A stretch of 64,000 bases of DNA from UBA11740 sp035635855 (lineage in GTDB: Bacteria > Acidobacteriota > Blastocatellia > Pyrinomonadales > Pyrinomonadaceae), in NCBI GenBank assembly GCA_035635855.1, contig DASQAF010000010.1, forward strand, positions 1 to 64,000, written 5' to 3'. The position numbers were made by a program, and so were the translations under genes. The notes beneath the pieces are model-generated. The model was not told the DNA's origin and ran no database searches. It worked only from the letters and a program-made list of their open reading frames with translations. Of this stretch, positions 31,703 to 40,178 are shown one piece after another. Within the stretch, counting starts at the first letter, position 1. The number at the start of each line of letters is the position of its first letter.

Positions 31703-34474
31703 ATGGCAATTCGGCAACCACCAGACGATTTCATCCCCCGCGTTGTTCGTGGCGGCCGCGTGCAGCCGCCGCGCGTGGTTCGTTATGAGGAACCACGGCC
31801 CGCCTGGCATCGCCGCCTCTTTCGCTTTCTCCTGCGACCATACATCGCGCTTCCGCTGCTCTTCGCGACGGCGCTGATCGTCGGCGTGTTCGGCTATTAC
31901 TGGATCGTGTTCTCGGCGCGCATCGACAATCTGTTGAAAGGCGAAGTCTTCACGCGCTCGGCGGGGATTTACGCGGCGCCAAAGCAGATTCACGCCGGGC
32001 AGAGTCTTTCGTCAGACGACTTACTGGCTTACCTGAAACGGGCCGGGTATGTCGAGCGCACTCAGCAAGCCGAAAGCGCGCGCGGCCGTTATGCCTTTGA
32101 CGGCACGACCGTCGAAATTGATCCGGGCGCGGAGGCGAACGTTGATAACACGAAGGCCTTCGAGCCTTTGCGAGTCCAGTTTGCTCGTGGGAGCAAGTCG
32201 ATAGCGGCGATCGTCGAAAAGGGCAATGGCGCTCGTCTTGATAAAGCTCAACTCGAGCCTGAATTGATCAGCTCGGTCACGGGTCGCGAACGAGCCAAAC
32301 GCAGGGTCGTCGGTTTTAATGACTTGCCACCAGATCTGGTCAAGGCGATCACGGTGACTGAAGATCGCGCTTTCTTCGAACATCACGGCGTAAACATTCG
32401 CGGCATCATTCGCGCTCTGCTGCGACGATACGACAACAGCGATCCAAACTCGCCGCTGGCCCATCAGGGCGGGTCAAGCATCACCCAGCAACTGGTAAAG
32501 AACCTCCTGTTGTCGCCCGAGCGCACACTGAAACGCAAAATCGCCGAAGCCTATATGTCGGTGATCCTGGAGACGCGTCTGTCGAAAGAAGATATCTTTG
32601 CGCTCTATTGCAATCAGGTTTACCTCGGTCAACAGTCAGGCTTTTCGATCAATGGTTTCGGCGAGGCTTCAAGCGCCTACTTCAACAAGGACGTCACGAC
32701 CCTGACGCTGCCTGAGTCGGCTTTTCTCGCTGGATTGATCCGCAGTCCAAATCGTTACAATCCCTTTCATGATCCCGACACCGCCCGCTCCCGTCGTAAT
32801 CAGGTGCTTGAATCAATGGCGGAAACGGGGGCAATTACCCAGGATCAGGCCAAGCAAGCCGAATCTGTAGAGCTAAAGATGGCGCCGGCCAAAGGGCGGA
32901 TAGACATTTCCGACGCGCCATACTTTGCCGACTATGTGCAAAATCAACTCGGAGATTTGATTACGGGACAAGGCGCCGATCATCTACGCATCTACACCTC
33001 GGTCGACATGGATCTGCAGCGCGCGGCCTACGCGGCGGTGACCAAACAACTCGCCAGCGTCGACAAGATAGAAGCGAAACGCGTTCCCGAAGGCACGGTG
33101 CAGGCTGCACTGGTGGCGATGAACGCGCGCACCGGCGAAATTGTCGCGATGGTTGGGGGGCGCGACTATGCCAAGAGTCAGTTTAATCGCGCCGAGGCCC
33201 TGAGGCAGCCCGGTTCGGCGTTCAAGCCTTTCGTGTACGCCACCGCTTTGAACACAGCCTACGACCCCGTGCCGCGGGTGATTACTCCGGCGACGATTTA
33301 CAAAGACGAGCCAAAGACCTTTTCGTACGACAATCAGGAATATTCCCCGGGTAACATGGGCGACAAGTATTCCATGCAGCCGGTCACATTGCGCGACGCG
33401 ATGGTCCACAGCCTCAACGTGGTGACAGTTGACGTGGCCATGGAAGTAACGATTGGTCGCGTCATGAACCTCGCGGCTAAAGCCGGATTGCCGCGCGTGC
33501 CGCATGCTTATCCGGCGATGGCTCTGGGCACGGCTGAAGCAACTCCTTTGCAGATCGCTTCGGCGTACACCGCCTTCGCCGCGAATGGAACGCGCACAGC
33601 GCCGATTGCCATTGATCGCGTCACCACCGGAAACGGAACAACGATCGCCCAACCCAATGCGCAGAAGAACGAAGTGCTGCGGCCTGAGATTGCTTACATC
33701 ATGACTTCGTTCATGAAAGATGTCGTCAACCGTGGCACGGGCGCGCCGATTCGCGCGCGCGGATTCAAGTACAACGTCGGCGGCAAAACCGGCACGTCGC
33801 GGGACGGATGGTTTGTCGGCTACACGCCAAGTCTGGTGTGCGCGGTTTGGGTAGGGTTCGACGACGGATCGCAGTTGGGTCTGACGGGCGCGGCTTCAGC
33901 GCTTCCGATTTGGGCGGATTTTATGAGCGTTGCGCTGGCGAATCATCCAGAGTGGACGGGCGATTGGCAAATGCCTGAGGGCGTTCAGCAGAAGGACATC
34001 GATCCCACCACCGGACAGGTCGCCCAGGCCGATTCGACAAATAAGCGCGCTGAACTTTTTGTCAATGGGACTGGACCTGGTTCGGAAAACGCCGAGGTAA
34101 CTGAAGAAATGGCCCAGCAACCTGCCGCCACCGACGGACAAGAAACAAACAAAGATCCCAGCATTGAGCCGGCCGTACTTCCGGATACTCCGCCGCCTGA
34201 AACGCCGCGAACAAAGCCCACGCCTAAAAACGATTCGCGATCAAAGAGCGATTCGCGCGACTTTTATGAAGATGGTTCGCCCAAGCTCCAGGGCACGATC
34301 ACTCTGGATATTGATCCCACGACGGGCTTGATTGCGGTGGAAAGTTGTCCGGTGATCCGCACCAAGACCTTCGTCATCGGACAGGAACCAAAGAAATATT
34401 GCGGGCCTGAGTATCACAAGAAGCCGCAACCTTCGCCGGCGGCCGGGACTCGATCGCGAGTGATTAATCCCTGA
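31703..34474 (+). CDS. Bifunctional penicillin-binding protein, PBP1b-like
   Basis: A 923-residue bitopic enzyme that polymerises and cross-links peptidoglycan. A basic N-terminus and transmembrane helix (residues 50-70) are followed by a UB2H-like region (about 85-170). Next comes the GT51 transglycosylase (EDRAFFEHHGVNIRGI, GGSSITQQLVKNLLLSPERT). The transpeptidase has SxxK as QPGSAFKPF, SxN as VHSLN and KTG in VGGKTGTSRDGWFVG. A Pro/Asp-rich linker and a short C-terminal domain end the chain. The UB2H segment, used in E. coli by LpoB, separates it from PBP1a. Whether an Lpo-like partner exists is unknown. Confidence 0.9.
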   Translation: MAIRQPPDDFIPRVVRGGRVQPPRVVRYEEPRPAWHRRLFRFLLRPYIALPLLFATALIVGVFGYYWIVFSARIDNLLKGEVFTRSAGIYAAPKQIHAGQSLSSDDLLAYLKRAGYVERTQQAESARGRYAFDGTTVEIDPGAEANVDNTKAFEPLRVQFARGSKSIAAIVEKGNGARLDKAQLEPELISSVTGRERAKRRVVGFNDLPPDLVKAITVTEDRAFFEHHGVNIRGIIRALLRRYDNSDPNSPLAHQGGSSITQQLVKNLLLSPERTLKRKIAEAYMSVILETRLSKEDIFALYCNQVYLGQQSGFSINGFGEASSAYFNKDVTTLTLPESAFLAGLIRSPNRYNPFHDPDTARSRRNQVLESMAETGAITQDQAKQAESVELKMAPAKGRIDISDAPYFADYVQNQLGDLITGQGADHLRIYTSVDMDLQRAAYAAVTKQLASVDKIEAKRVPEGTVQAALVAMNARTGEIVAMVGGRDYAKSQFNRAEALRQPGSAFKPFVYATALNTAYDPVPRVITPATIYKDEPKTFSYDNQEYSPGNMGDKYSMQPVTLRDAMVHSLNVVTVDVAMEVTIGRVMNLAAKAGLPRVPHAYPAMALGTAEATPLQIASAYTAFAANGTRTAPIAIDRVTTGNGTTIAQPNAQKNEVLRPEIAYIMTSFMKDVVNRGTGAPIRARGFKYNVGGKTGTSRDGWFVGYTPSLVCAVWVGFDDGSQLGLTGAASALPIWADFMSVALANHPEWTGDWQMPEGVQQKDIDPTTGQVAQADSTNKRAELFVNGTGPGSENAEVTEEMAQQPAATDGQETNKDPSIEPAVLPDTPPPETPRTKPTPKNDSRSKSDSRDFYEDGSPKLQGTITLDIDPTTGLIAVESCPVIRTKTFVIGQEPKKYCGPEYHKKPQPSPAAGTRSRVINP

Positions 34475-34484
34475 GCAAAGAAAA

Positions 34485-34504
34485 AGGCGGGCGATGGCCC
34501 GCCT
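34485..34504 (-). terminator. Terminator hairpin for the minus-strand iscU transcript
   Basis: AGGCGGGC (34485-34492) pairs with GCCCGCCT (34497-34504) around GATG. On the minus strand the stem is followed by TTTTTCTTT, 45 bases after the iscU stop. Confidence 0.65.
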
Positions 34505-34541
34505 CTCAACCTCGAAACGAAAAACAACGCGAAGTGTTTAG

Positions 34542-34566
34542 AGGCGGGCTATTGTCCGCCTTCTTT
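34542..34566 (+). terminator. Terminator hairpin for the PBP transcript, overlapping the iscU end
   Basis: AGGCGG (34542-34547) and CCGCCT (34556-34561), with an eight-base loop, are followed by TCTTTTCC on the plus strand. The stem overlaps the last codons of iscU. Confidence 0.55.
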
Positions 34567-34920
34567 TCCTCTTTCAATCGCGGCGCGCAGCGTTTCAATC
34601 GCGAGCGCTGCCGCATGCTGCTTCCGAGAAGGCAGACCACCAACGGCGCTGACAATTTCTTTCCGCGTCAAATGTAGCGCGCCTTCGACTGCCATTCCCT
34701 CCAGCATCTCCGCGAGCGCTGAACCACACGCCAGGGTCGCCGGGCAACCATAGGCGAGAAACCGTGCGGCTTCGATGCGACCATCGCGAATGCTAAGACT
34801 CAGGCGCAGGCGATCGCCGCAGACGGGATTGGTTTCCTCAGCAGTTGCGTTGGCGTCCGGCAGTTCGCCGGCTTTACGCGGATGCGCGATATGATCTTTA
34901 AAAGTTACGGAGTACGACAA
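34549..34920 (-). CDS. iscU: Fe-S cluster assembly scaffold, IscU/NifU-like
   Basis: A 123-residue scaffold on which Fe-S clusters are built. The three ligand cysteines appear in order as PVCGD, YGCPATLACGSALAE (the second and third Cys). The full form usually has a conserved Asp and Lys/His around them, and the pattern here is close to SufU/NifU-like proteins of non-Proteobacteria. The short C-terminal tail (KEGGQ) falls in a hairpin sequence. It starts two bases after the nifS-like stop, so it is clearly in the same operon and receives sulfur from that desulfurase. Confidence 0.9.
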   Translation of the reverse strand: MSYSVTFKDHIAHPRKAGELPDANATAEETNPVCGDRLRLSLSIRDGRIEAARFLAYGCPATLACGSALAEMLEGMAVEGALHLTRKEIVSAVGGLPSRKQHAAALAIETLRAAIERGKEGGQ

Positions 34921-34922
34921 GA

Positions 34923-36116
34923 TTAAGTGACCGCAGCGGTCTGCCGCGACAACGGTGAAAGATGGCGCAGGCTGGTAACGGCGTGAACCAGAGCCTCGAC
35001 TACGTAATCAACATCCTCTTCCGTGTTGTCTTTGCCAAAGCTGAAGCGAATCGCGCCTCGCGCCAGCTCTTCGTCGCGGCCCAACGCGCGGATTACCGGC
35101 GAGGGCTCAAGGGTTCCCGAAGAGCAGGCCGAGCCCGTTGAGACGGCGACACCTTGCATGTCCAGATGGATTAGTAGACCTTCGCCTTCGATAAATCGAA
35201 ACGAGATGTTGGATAGATGTGGCAGCCGGAGTTCGCGATTCCCGTTAAAGGTAATTTCGTCAATTCGAGCCGCCACTTCGCTTTCAAATCGATCGCGCAG
35301 CCCGCGGGTATGCTCGTTGCGGGCGTCCTTCTCCTTCTGAGCCAGTTCTGCCGCAGCTCCGAAAGCGACGATGTTGGCCACGGATTCTGTGCCGGCCCGC
35401 CGTTCACGTTCCTGGTGACCGCCAATTTGTTGCGGCACCAAACGTACGCCTCGCCGGACGTAAAGTGCGCCTGCGCCTTTTGGCGCATAGATTTTGTGGC
35501 CGGACAACGAAAGCAGATCCACGCCGAGCGCTTCGACGTTGATGGCGACACGTCCGGCCGCTTGCACCGCGTCGCTGTGAAACGAAAGATGCCTGTGGTC
35601 GGCCGCGCGGGCCGCACGAATTAATGCTCCGATCTCTGCGATCGGTTGAATGGTGCCGATTTCGTTATTAGCCAGCATCACGCTTACCAGTACGGTATCT
35701 TCGCGCAGCGCTGCGCGGACATCTTCTGTTCGTACAATCCCGTCACCGTAAACGGGCAGGCGAGTAACTTCCCAACCTTGCTTTTCAAACGAATCAATAG
35801 CACCACGAACGGATGGATGTTCAATGGTCGAGGTGATGATGTGTTGTCCGTGGGAAGCGGCCGCTTCGCAAACGCCGCGGATCGCCAGACTGTTGGCTTC
35901 AGTACCGCCTGATGTCAGGACGATCTCGTTCGCGCGCGCGCTAATCAACCGGGCAATCTGTCGCCTGGCGCGATCAACGGCCGCGCGAGCCTCCTGACCC
36001 CACAGATGAACGCTCGAGGCGTTGCCAAATTTCTCCGTCAGGTAAGGAAGCATGGCCTCGATCACCCTCGGGTCCGGGGGTGTCGTGGCACTGTGATCGA
36101 GATAGACTCTGCGCAT
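34923..36116 (-). CDS. nifS: Cysteine desulfurase, NifS/IscS-like
   Basis: A 397-residue PLP enzyme that releases sulfur from cysteine for Fe-S assembly. It shows VYLDHSATTPPDPRV, EIVLTSGGTEANSLAIRG, ANNEIGTIQPIAEIG, the Lys region LSGHKIYAPKGAGALYVRRG, and the mobile catalytic-Cys loop STGSACSSGTLEPS. The ATG before RRVYLDHSATT was chosen because upstream codons in the same frame run into a REPIN-like repeat. It is the first gene of a two-gene operon with the scaffold. Confidence 0.92.
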   Translation of the reverse strand: MRRVYLDHSATTPPDPRVIEAMLPYLTEKFGNASSVHLWGQEARAAVDRARRQIARLISARANEIVLTSGGTEANSLAIRGVCEAAASHGQHIITSTIEHPSVRGAIDSFEKQGWEVTRLPVYGDGIVRTEDVRAALREDTVLVSVMLANNEIGTIQPIAEIGALIRAARAADHRHLSFHSDAVQAAGRVAINVEALGVDLLSLSGHKIYAPKGAGALYVRRGVRLVPQQIGGHQERERRAGTESVANIVAFGAAAELAQKEKDARNEHTRGLRDRFESEVAARIDEITFNGNRELRLPHLSNISFRFIEGEGLLIHLDMQGVAVSTGSACSSGTLEPSPVIRALGRDEELARGAIRFSFGKDNTEEDVDYVVEALVHAVTSLRHLSPLSRQTAAVT

Positions 36117-36129
36117 TGCTTTCGTGAGA

Positions 36130-36204
36130 GGCGTTAAGAGTACCGACTTTAGTCGGGCCTTACCTGTCGAAAAACGCCCGACTAAAGTCAGTACTCTAAA
36201 CGCC
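36130..36204. repeat. REPIN-like element C
   Basis: Two 29-base arms, 36130-36158 and 36176-36204, in inverted order with a 17-base spacer. Each arm carries the internal hairpin CCGACTTTAGTCGG or its variant. It lies 13 bases upstream of the nifS start. Elements at 16342 and 24493 belong to the same family. Confidence 0.8.
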
Positions 36205-36442
36205 GCTGACAACTGGGCTGAAATCCAGCGCATCAGAAACCCTGGCGCTCGGACTATTCGAGTCTAGGTTCAGCTAACGGGAGCGTCAAGCGCCACGGTT
36301 TGTTTACTCGTTTCACTCGGTGTTAGCATTTGAACTCGGAACCGGAGTGACTGGTTTGAAACTCCAAAGAAAGCTCTCCCTTTCGAAAAGCCGATCGCGC
36401 GTCCTGCAAAACTTTAGAGCGTTCGGCGGGAAAGGTTGAAAG

Positions 36443-37441
36443 ATGAAACATTTTAGATTTGCTTTGACACTGACCGTCACCCTTGCTCTGTTGACGGTTT
36501 CCCTCTTAACGGCTCCGGCAAAGGCCCAGGACCCACAGACTCAGAACCAGGCCAGCGCCATCATGCGCGGGTATCGCACCGGCTACTCAGACGGATACCA
36601 GGCCGGCTTTCAGGATTCCACGAACAAAGCGGCGCGCGATTTTCGGACGAAGAATGAATACGAGCGCGGTGACCGCGCATATGCCTCTACCTACGGCGCT
36701 CTCGAAGAGTATCGCGACGGCTATCAGCAGGGATTTGAGCTCGGCTACAACAACGGTTACGACCGTCGCCCGTTTGATTCCAGTATTCCGGCGAATCTGC
36801 AACGGCGTAATGACGACTCTACGGTAAACAGTTCGGTCGATCCCAACCAAAGCGTTGGGCCGACTCCCACGAAGACGTCGGCTCCAACTTCCGCGAACAC
36901 GTCGGCCATACCCCGCGACACGATCATGCGGGTCGAGTTAATGAGCAACCTTTCAACGGACGCGTCGCAGAAAGGCGATCGTTTTCAGGCTCGGGTGATC
37001 GAGCCGAAAGAGTTCGAAGGCGCGACTATCGAGGGACACGTGGCAAGTGTAAAACGTCCGGGCCGGGTGAAGAGCACCGCTGAATTACAACTCTCGTTCG
37101 ACGAAATCCGAATGCCGGACGGGCGTTCCTCAAAGATGAGTGCTCAGGTAATCGAAGTTCTCACAACCGGAGGCGGCCGGGATACAGCCAAAGTCGATCC
37201 CGAGGGCGGCGTGCAGGGGCAGAGCTCAACTAAGAGTGATGTGCAGAAAGTCGGCGCAGCCGCGGGTATCGGCGCAGTCATCGGTGCGATTGCCGGGGGT
37301 GGAGTGGGCGCGGCAGTGGGCGCAACCATCGGCGCCGGAGTCGGAACGGCAGGTGTGCTCACTGAACGCGGCAGAGATATTCGCTTGTATCAGGGCCAGC
37401 AGTTGCGCATTCGCACGGCGGGCAATGCTGAGATTCAATAA
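36443..37441 (+). CDS. Exported glycine-zipper protein
   Basis: A 332-residue protein of unknown function. A signal peptide (about residues 1-28, ending PAKAQ) is followed by an N-terminal region rich in aromatic-glycine steps (RTGYSDGYQAGFQ, then EYRDGYQQGFELGYNNGYDR). A Thr/Ser-rich linker (residues 128-155) follows. The middle domain (about 160-260) is beta-rich, with GDRFQARVIEPKEFEGATI. Near residues 273-310 a glycine-zipper segment (GAAAGIGAVIGAIAGGGVGA onward) resembles outer-membrane or membrane-inserting helices. It appears monocistronic. I recognise no enzymatic motif. Confidence 0.7.
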   Translation: MKHFRFALTLTVTLALLTVSLLTAPAKAQDPQTQNQASAIMRGYRTGYSDGYQAGFQDSTNKAARDFRTKNEYERGDRAYASTYGALEEYRDGYQQGFELGYNNGYDRRPFDSSIPANLQRRNDDSTVNSSVDPNQSVGPTPTKTSAPTSANTSAIPRDTIMRVELMSNLSTDASQKGDRFQARVIEPKEFEGATIEGHVASVKRPGRVKSTAELQLSFDEIRMPDGRSSKMSAQVIEVLTTGGGRDTAKVDPEGGVQGQSSTKSDVQKVGAAAGIGAVIGAIAGGGVGAAVGATIGAGVGTAGVLTERGRDIRLYQGQQLRIRTAGNAEIQ

Positions 37442-37463
37442 GCGCCGACTTCGCGTAACATTA

Positions 37464-37533
37464 ACCATGAAGACACGAAGGCACAAAGGAAAAATTGCCG
37501 ACTAACTTTGTGACTTTGTGTCTTTGTGGTGAA
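37464..37533. repeat. Interspersed CTTTGTG inverted repeat
   Basis: Arms at 37464-37489 (GAAGACACGAAGGCACAAAG) and 37506-37533 (the diverged complement with TTTGTGTCTTTGTGG) flank a short spacer. It lies between the glycine-zipper gene and the SAM enzyme gene, ending nine bases before the ATG. Confidence 0.6.
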
Positions 37534-37541
37534 CGCCAATC

Positions 37542-38345
37542 ATGCCGATCATCACTCTCCTGACTGATTTTGGCTCGCAGGATTATTTCGTCGGCGCGAT
37601 GAAGGGCGCGATCCTTTCCCTCAATCCCTCCGCGCAAATTGTCGACCTCACGCACGACATTCCACCCCAGGATATCCACGCCGGTGCGTTCAATCTGCTC
37701 GCAAGTTACGCGGCTTTTCCTTCCGGCACAATTCACGTCGCGGTTGTCGATCCTGGTGTAGGTTCCCAGCGAAAGCCGCTCTTAATCGAATGCGCTGGAC
37801 GGTTTTTTGTCGGGCCGGACAATGGCATCTTCAGTTGGATCTGCGAGCGGGAAGGGAAGGTTCGCGCGATTCTTCTCCAGAACGAAAAGTTCTTTCGTCA
37901 TCCGGTGAGCGCAACCTTTCATGGTCGCGACATCTTTGCTCCAGTAGCCGCGGCCCTTTCAAACGGAGTGGCCTTTGAAGAATTCGGCGACTTGGTGAAG
38001 GATTATGTTCGGCTTGAGTCGCTGGCAGTAAATATGGTCGCCGAAGGTCAGTTGGAAGCCCGCATCATTCACATCGATCGCTTTGGCAATTGCGTAACGA
38101 ACCTCACCCGCGATCATGTGAGCGACGCGGCGTTCAAGACGGGCGCCAAACTTTCCCTTAGCGGACGAGACGTCTTTTCCTTTCGGCGCTTCTTTGCGGA
38201 ACCCGTGGATCCGCAGAACGAGCTTTTCTGCATCTTTGGGAGTGCGGGTTTTCTGGAGGTCGCGGCGCAAGATTCATCGGCTGCGGCAATCCTGGATGCT
38301 CGGAGAGGGCAGCGGGTCTTGCTCGCCTTGGATCGTGGTAATTAA
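37542..38345 (+). CDS. SAM hydroxide adenosyltransferase (DUF62 family)
   Basis: A 267-residue protein of the SAM-dependent halogenase/hydroxide adenosyltransferase family, which cleaves S-adenosylmethionine to adenosine and methionine with water. It shows ITLLTDFGSQDYFVGAMKG, DLTHDIPPQDI, VVDPGVGSQRKPL, GPDNGIFSWI, the region SATFHGRDIFAPVAA, and a C-terminal beta domain containing HIDRFGNCVTNL. The halogenase-specific loop cannot be ruled in, and the hydroxide activity is far more common. No chlorination pathway genes are nearby. It ends before a GC-rich palindromic sequence (about 38350-38372). Confidence 0.88.
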   Translation: MPIITLLTDFGSQDYFVGAMKGAILSLNPSAQIVDLTHDIPPQDIHAGAFNLLASYAAFPSGTIHVAVVDPGVGSQRKPLLIECAGRFFVGPDNGIFSWICEREGKVRAILLQNEKFFRHPVSATFHGRDIFAPVAAALSNGVAFEEFGDLVKDYVRLESLAVNMVAEGQLEARIIHIDRFGNCVTNLTRDHVSDAAFKTGAKLSLSGRDVFSFRRFFAEPVDPQNELFCIFGSAGFLEVAAQDSSAAAILDARRGQRVLLALDRGN

Positions 38346-38507
38346 GGAAGGCCCCTCCCTGACGGTCGGGCTTCTTACACAATCTCTCAGCCTGTGGTGC
38401 AGAAGCGACCCAAGTTGCTCCTTAGAAATATTGGTCGCGAGAATCTCTGGCTTGTCTCTCTCTTACCGCTCTGATATCTTCGACTCACTAAACCAAAAAG
38501 GACGCGA

Positions 38508-39659
38508 ATGATGAACAAAGCGAAGGAGAGCACGGCCGGCAGTGCGGTGTCCACCGGACTGAGAGGCGTCGTGGCCGCCGCCTCGTCGATTGGCGACGTT
38601 AACGGCGAAAAGGGCGAGCTGATTTACCAGGGACTGAACATTCATGACCTGGCTACGAAATCGACATTTGAAGAAGTAGTGTTTCTGCTATGGAACGGGC
38701 GTTTGCCGAAGCGGGCCGAACTGGATGAGCTGAGAAAGAACATCGCCGCGTCTTATGAACTTCCCGAACCGGTCGCTACGCTGATTAAGACTTTTCCCGC
38801 CGCCGCTGAGCCAATGGATGCGCTGCGTACGGCAATTTCAGCACTGTCTTTCTATGACAAAGAGTCTCGTGACCTTTCGCGCGCAAGCAGCATCCGGGTT
38901 GCCACGCGCCTGACGGCGAGATTTCCGACTACTGTGGCGGCAATTGATCGCGCGCGCAACGGCCTCGATCCCGTCAAGCCCAGGCCGGATCTGAACATCG
39001 CGACCAACTTTCTTTACATGCTCAAAGACGAATTGCCCGACGAGTTCGACGCGCACGTGCTGGACGTAGCGCTCATCCTGCAAGCCGATCATGAATTGAA
39101 CGCGTCCACCTTCACCGCGCGCGTGGTCGCCGGCACATTGGCCGATATGTACAGCGCAGTGACTGCGGCGTTGGGCGCGCTTTCAGGTCCGTTGCACGGC
39201 GGCGCCAACACGGCGATTATGAAGATTCTGCTTGAGATTGGCAGCATCGACCGCGTCGAGAATTATGTTAAAGAGGCGTTGGCGAAAAAGAAAAAGATTA
39301 TGGGTTTTGGGCACGCCGTCTATAAGACGGAAGATCCACGCGCCACACACCTACGGCGCTTTTCAAAAGAGATGGGCGAGCGCAAAGGCGATACGAAGTG
39401 GTACGACATGACCGCGAAGTTGGAAGAAGTAATGAAGCGCGAGAAGGGCCTGCTGCCAAACGTTGACGCCTACTCGGCGTCAACCTATTACATGATGGGA
39501 ATTCCGCTCGATCTCTACACACCGATTTTTGCAATCAGTCGCATCAGTGGTTGGACTGCACACATCCTCGAACAGTACGCCGACAACAAGCTGATTCGCC
39601 CACGCGCCGAGTACATCGGGCCGCGCAACGTGCCGTATGTGCCGATCGATGAGAGATGA
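38508..39659 (+). CDS. gltA: Citrate synthase
   Basis: A 383-residue enzyme of the short, dimeric type (citrate/2-methylcitrate synthase branch), condensing oxaloacetate and acetyl-CoA. Features are SIGDVNGEKGELIYQGLNI, ADHELNASTFTARVV, GPLHGGANTAIMKIL (catalytic His), IMGFGHAVYKTEDPR (second His) and VDAYSASTYYMMG (catalytic Asp). The ribosome site AAAAGGAC precedes two adjacent ATG codons, with the first best spaced. The family cannot separate citrate from methylcitrate synthase here. The next gene lies 519 bases away. Confidence 0.9.
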   Translation: MMNKAKESTAGSAVSTGLRGVVAAASSIGDVNGEKGELIYQGLNIHDLATKSTFEEVVFLLWNGRLPKRAELDELRKNIAASYELPEPVATLIKTFPAAAEPMDALRTAISALSFYDKESRDLSRASSIRVATRLTARFPTTVAAIDRARNGLDPVKPRPDLNIATNFLYMLKDELPDEFDAHVLDVALILQADHELNASTFTARVVAGTLADMYSAVTAALGALSGPLHGGANTAIMKILLEIGSIDRVENYVKEALAKKKKIMGFGHAVYKTEDPRATHLRRFSKEMGERKGDTKWYDMTAKLEEVMKREKGLLPNVDAYSASTYYMMGIPLDLYTPIFAISRISGWTAHILEQYADNKLIRPRAEYIGPRNVPYVPIDER

Positions 39660-40178
39660 CTTTTGAACGTACTTCCATCAAGATCCACAAATGGCTATCT
39701 TGGAATCAGCAGCGTTACTCCAATGACCAAACCCCTTCGAATAAGAAATAGATAACTCACCAGGTCGAACCGATTGAGCGGATGATTCGGTTGATTCGAG
39801 CCAACTCTTCGATCCAACACCGAAGTCCAACTTTTATAGAGAATTCTGTTGACTCCTGCCAACAGTTCTTATAAGGTTCGCCTACCTCGCAGAACGCAGG
39901 CTGAATTAATGGAGCCTCTGCTTCCTTGCATACTCACTCGATCCAGCCTCTCGAATTGACACCATAAGTGGATACCGGAAACTGCTTCCTCGCACTTCAG
40001 TTGGAAGATCGCTGGAACTAGCGCAGCGCAGCTAGGGATCCGGAAAATATTCTCGTGTGCCTAAGCAGCCTCTGAACGCGGCTAAGGATTTCGCCCAATT
40101 TGGTGACCGCGCGTGTTGGTGCCAATGATAGTTAGAGTTTTACGAAAAACTCTCGAAACCTACCTTCGGAGGTGACTT
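39660..40178. other. Long intergenic region with a possible promoter and hairpin
   Basis: No gene. On the plus strand, CTGTTG (39846-39851) and CAACAG (39860-39865) form an inverted repeat around TTGACT, with TATAAG 15 bases after it. This is a possible but poorly spaced promoter. AGAGTTTT/AAAACTCT pair near 40134-40155, just before the strong ribosome site GGAGGTG of the next gene. Confidence 0.35.

Noticed and set aside
34923..36233. Longer cysteine desulfurase starting at 36233
   Set aside because: The extra 39 codons run through a REPIN-like repeat. The family N-terminus is at 36116.
37542..38345. Chlorinase or fluorinase
   Set aside because: The family includes halogenases, but no halogenation pathway gene is present and the hydroxide enzyme is the common activity.
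38346..38507. GC-rich inverted sequence after the SAM enzyme gene as a terminator
   Set aside because: Stem pairing is imperfect and no T-run follows. It is noted only as a relative of the thiL palindrome.
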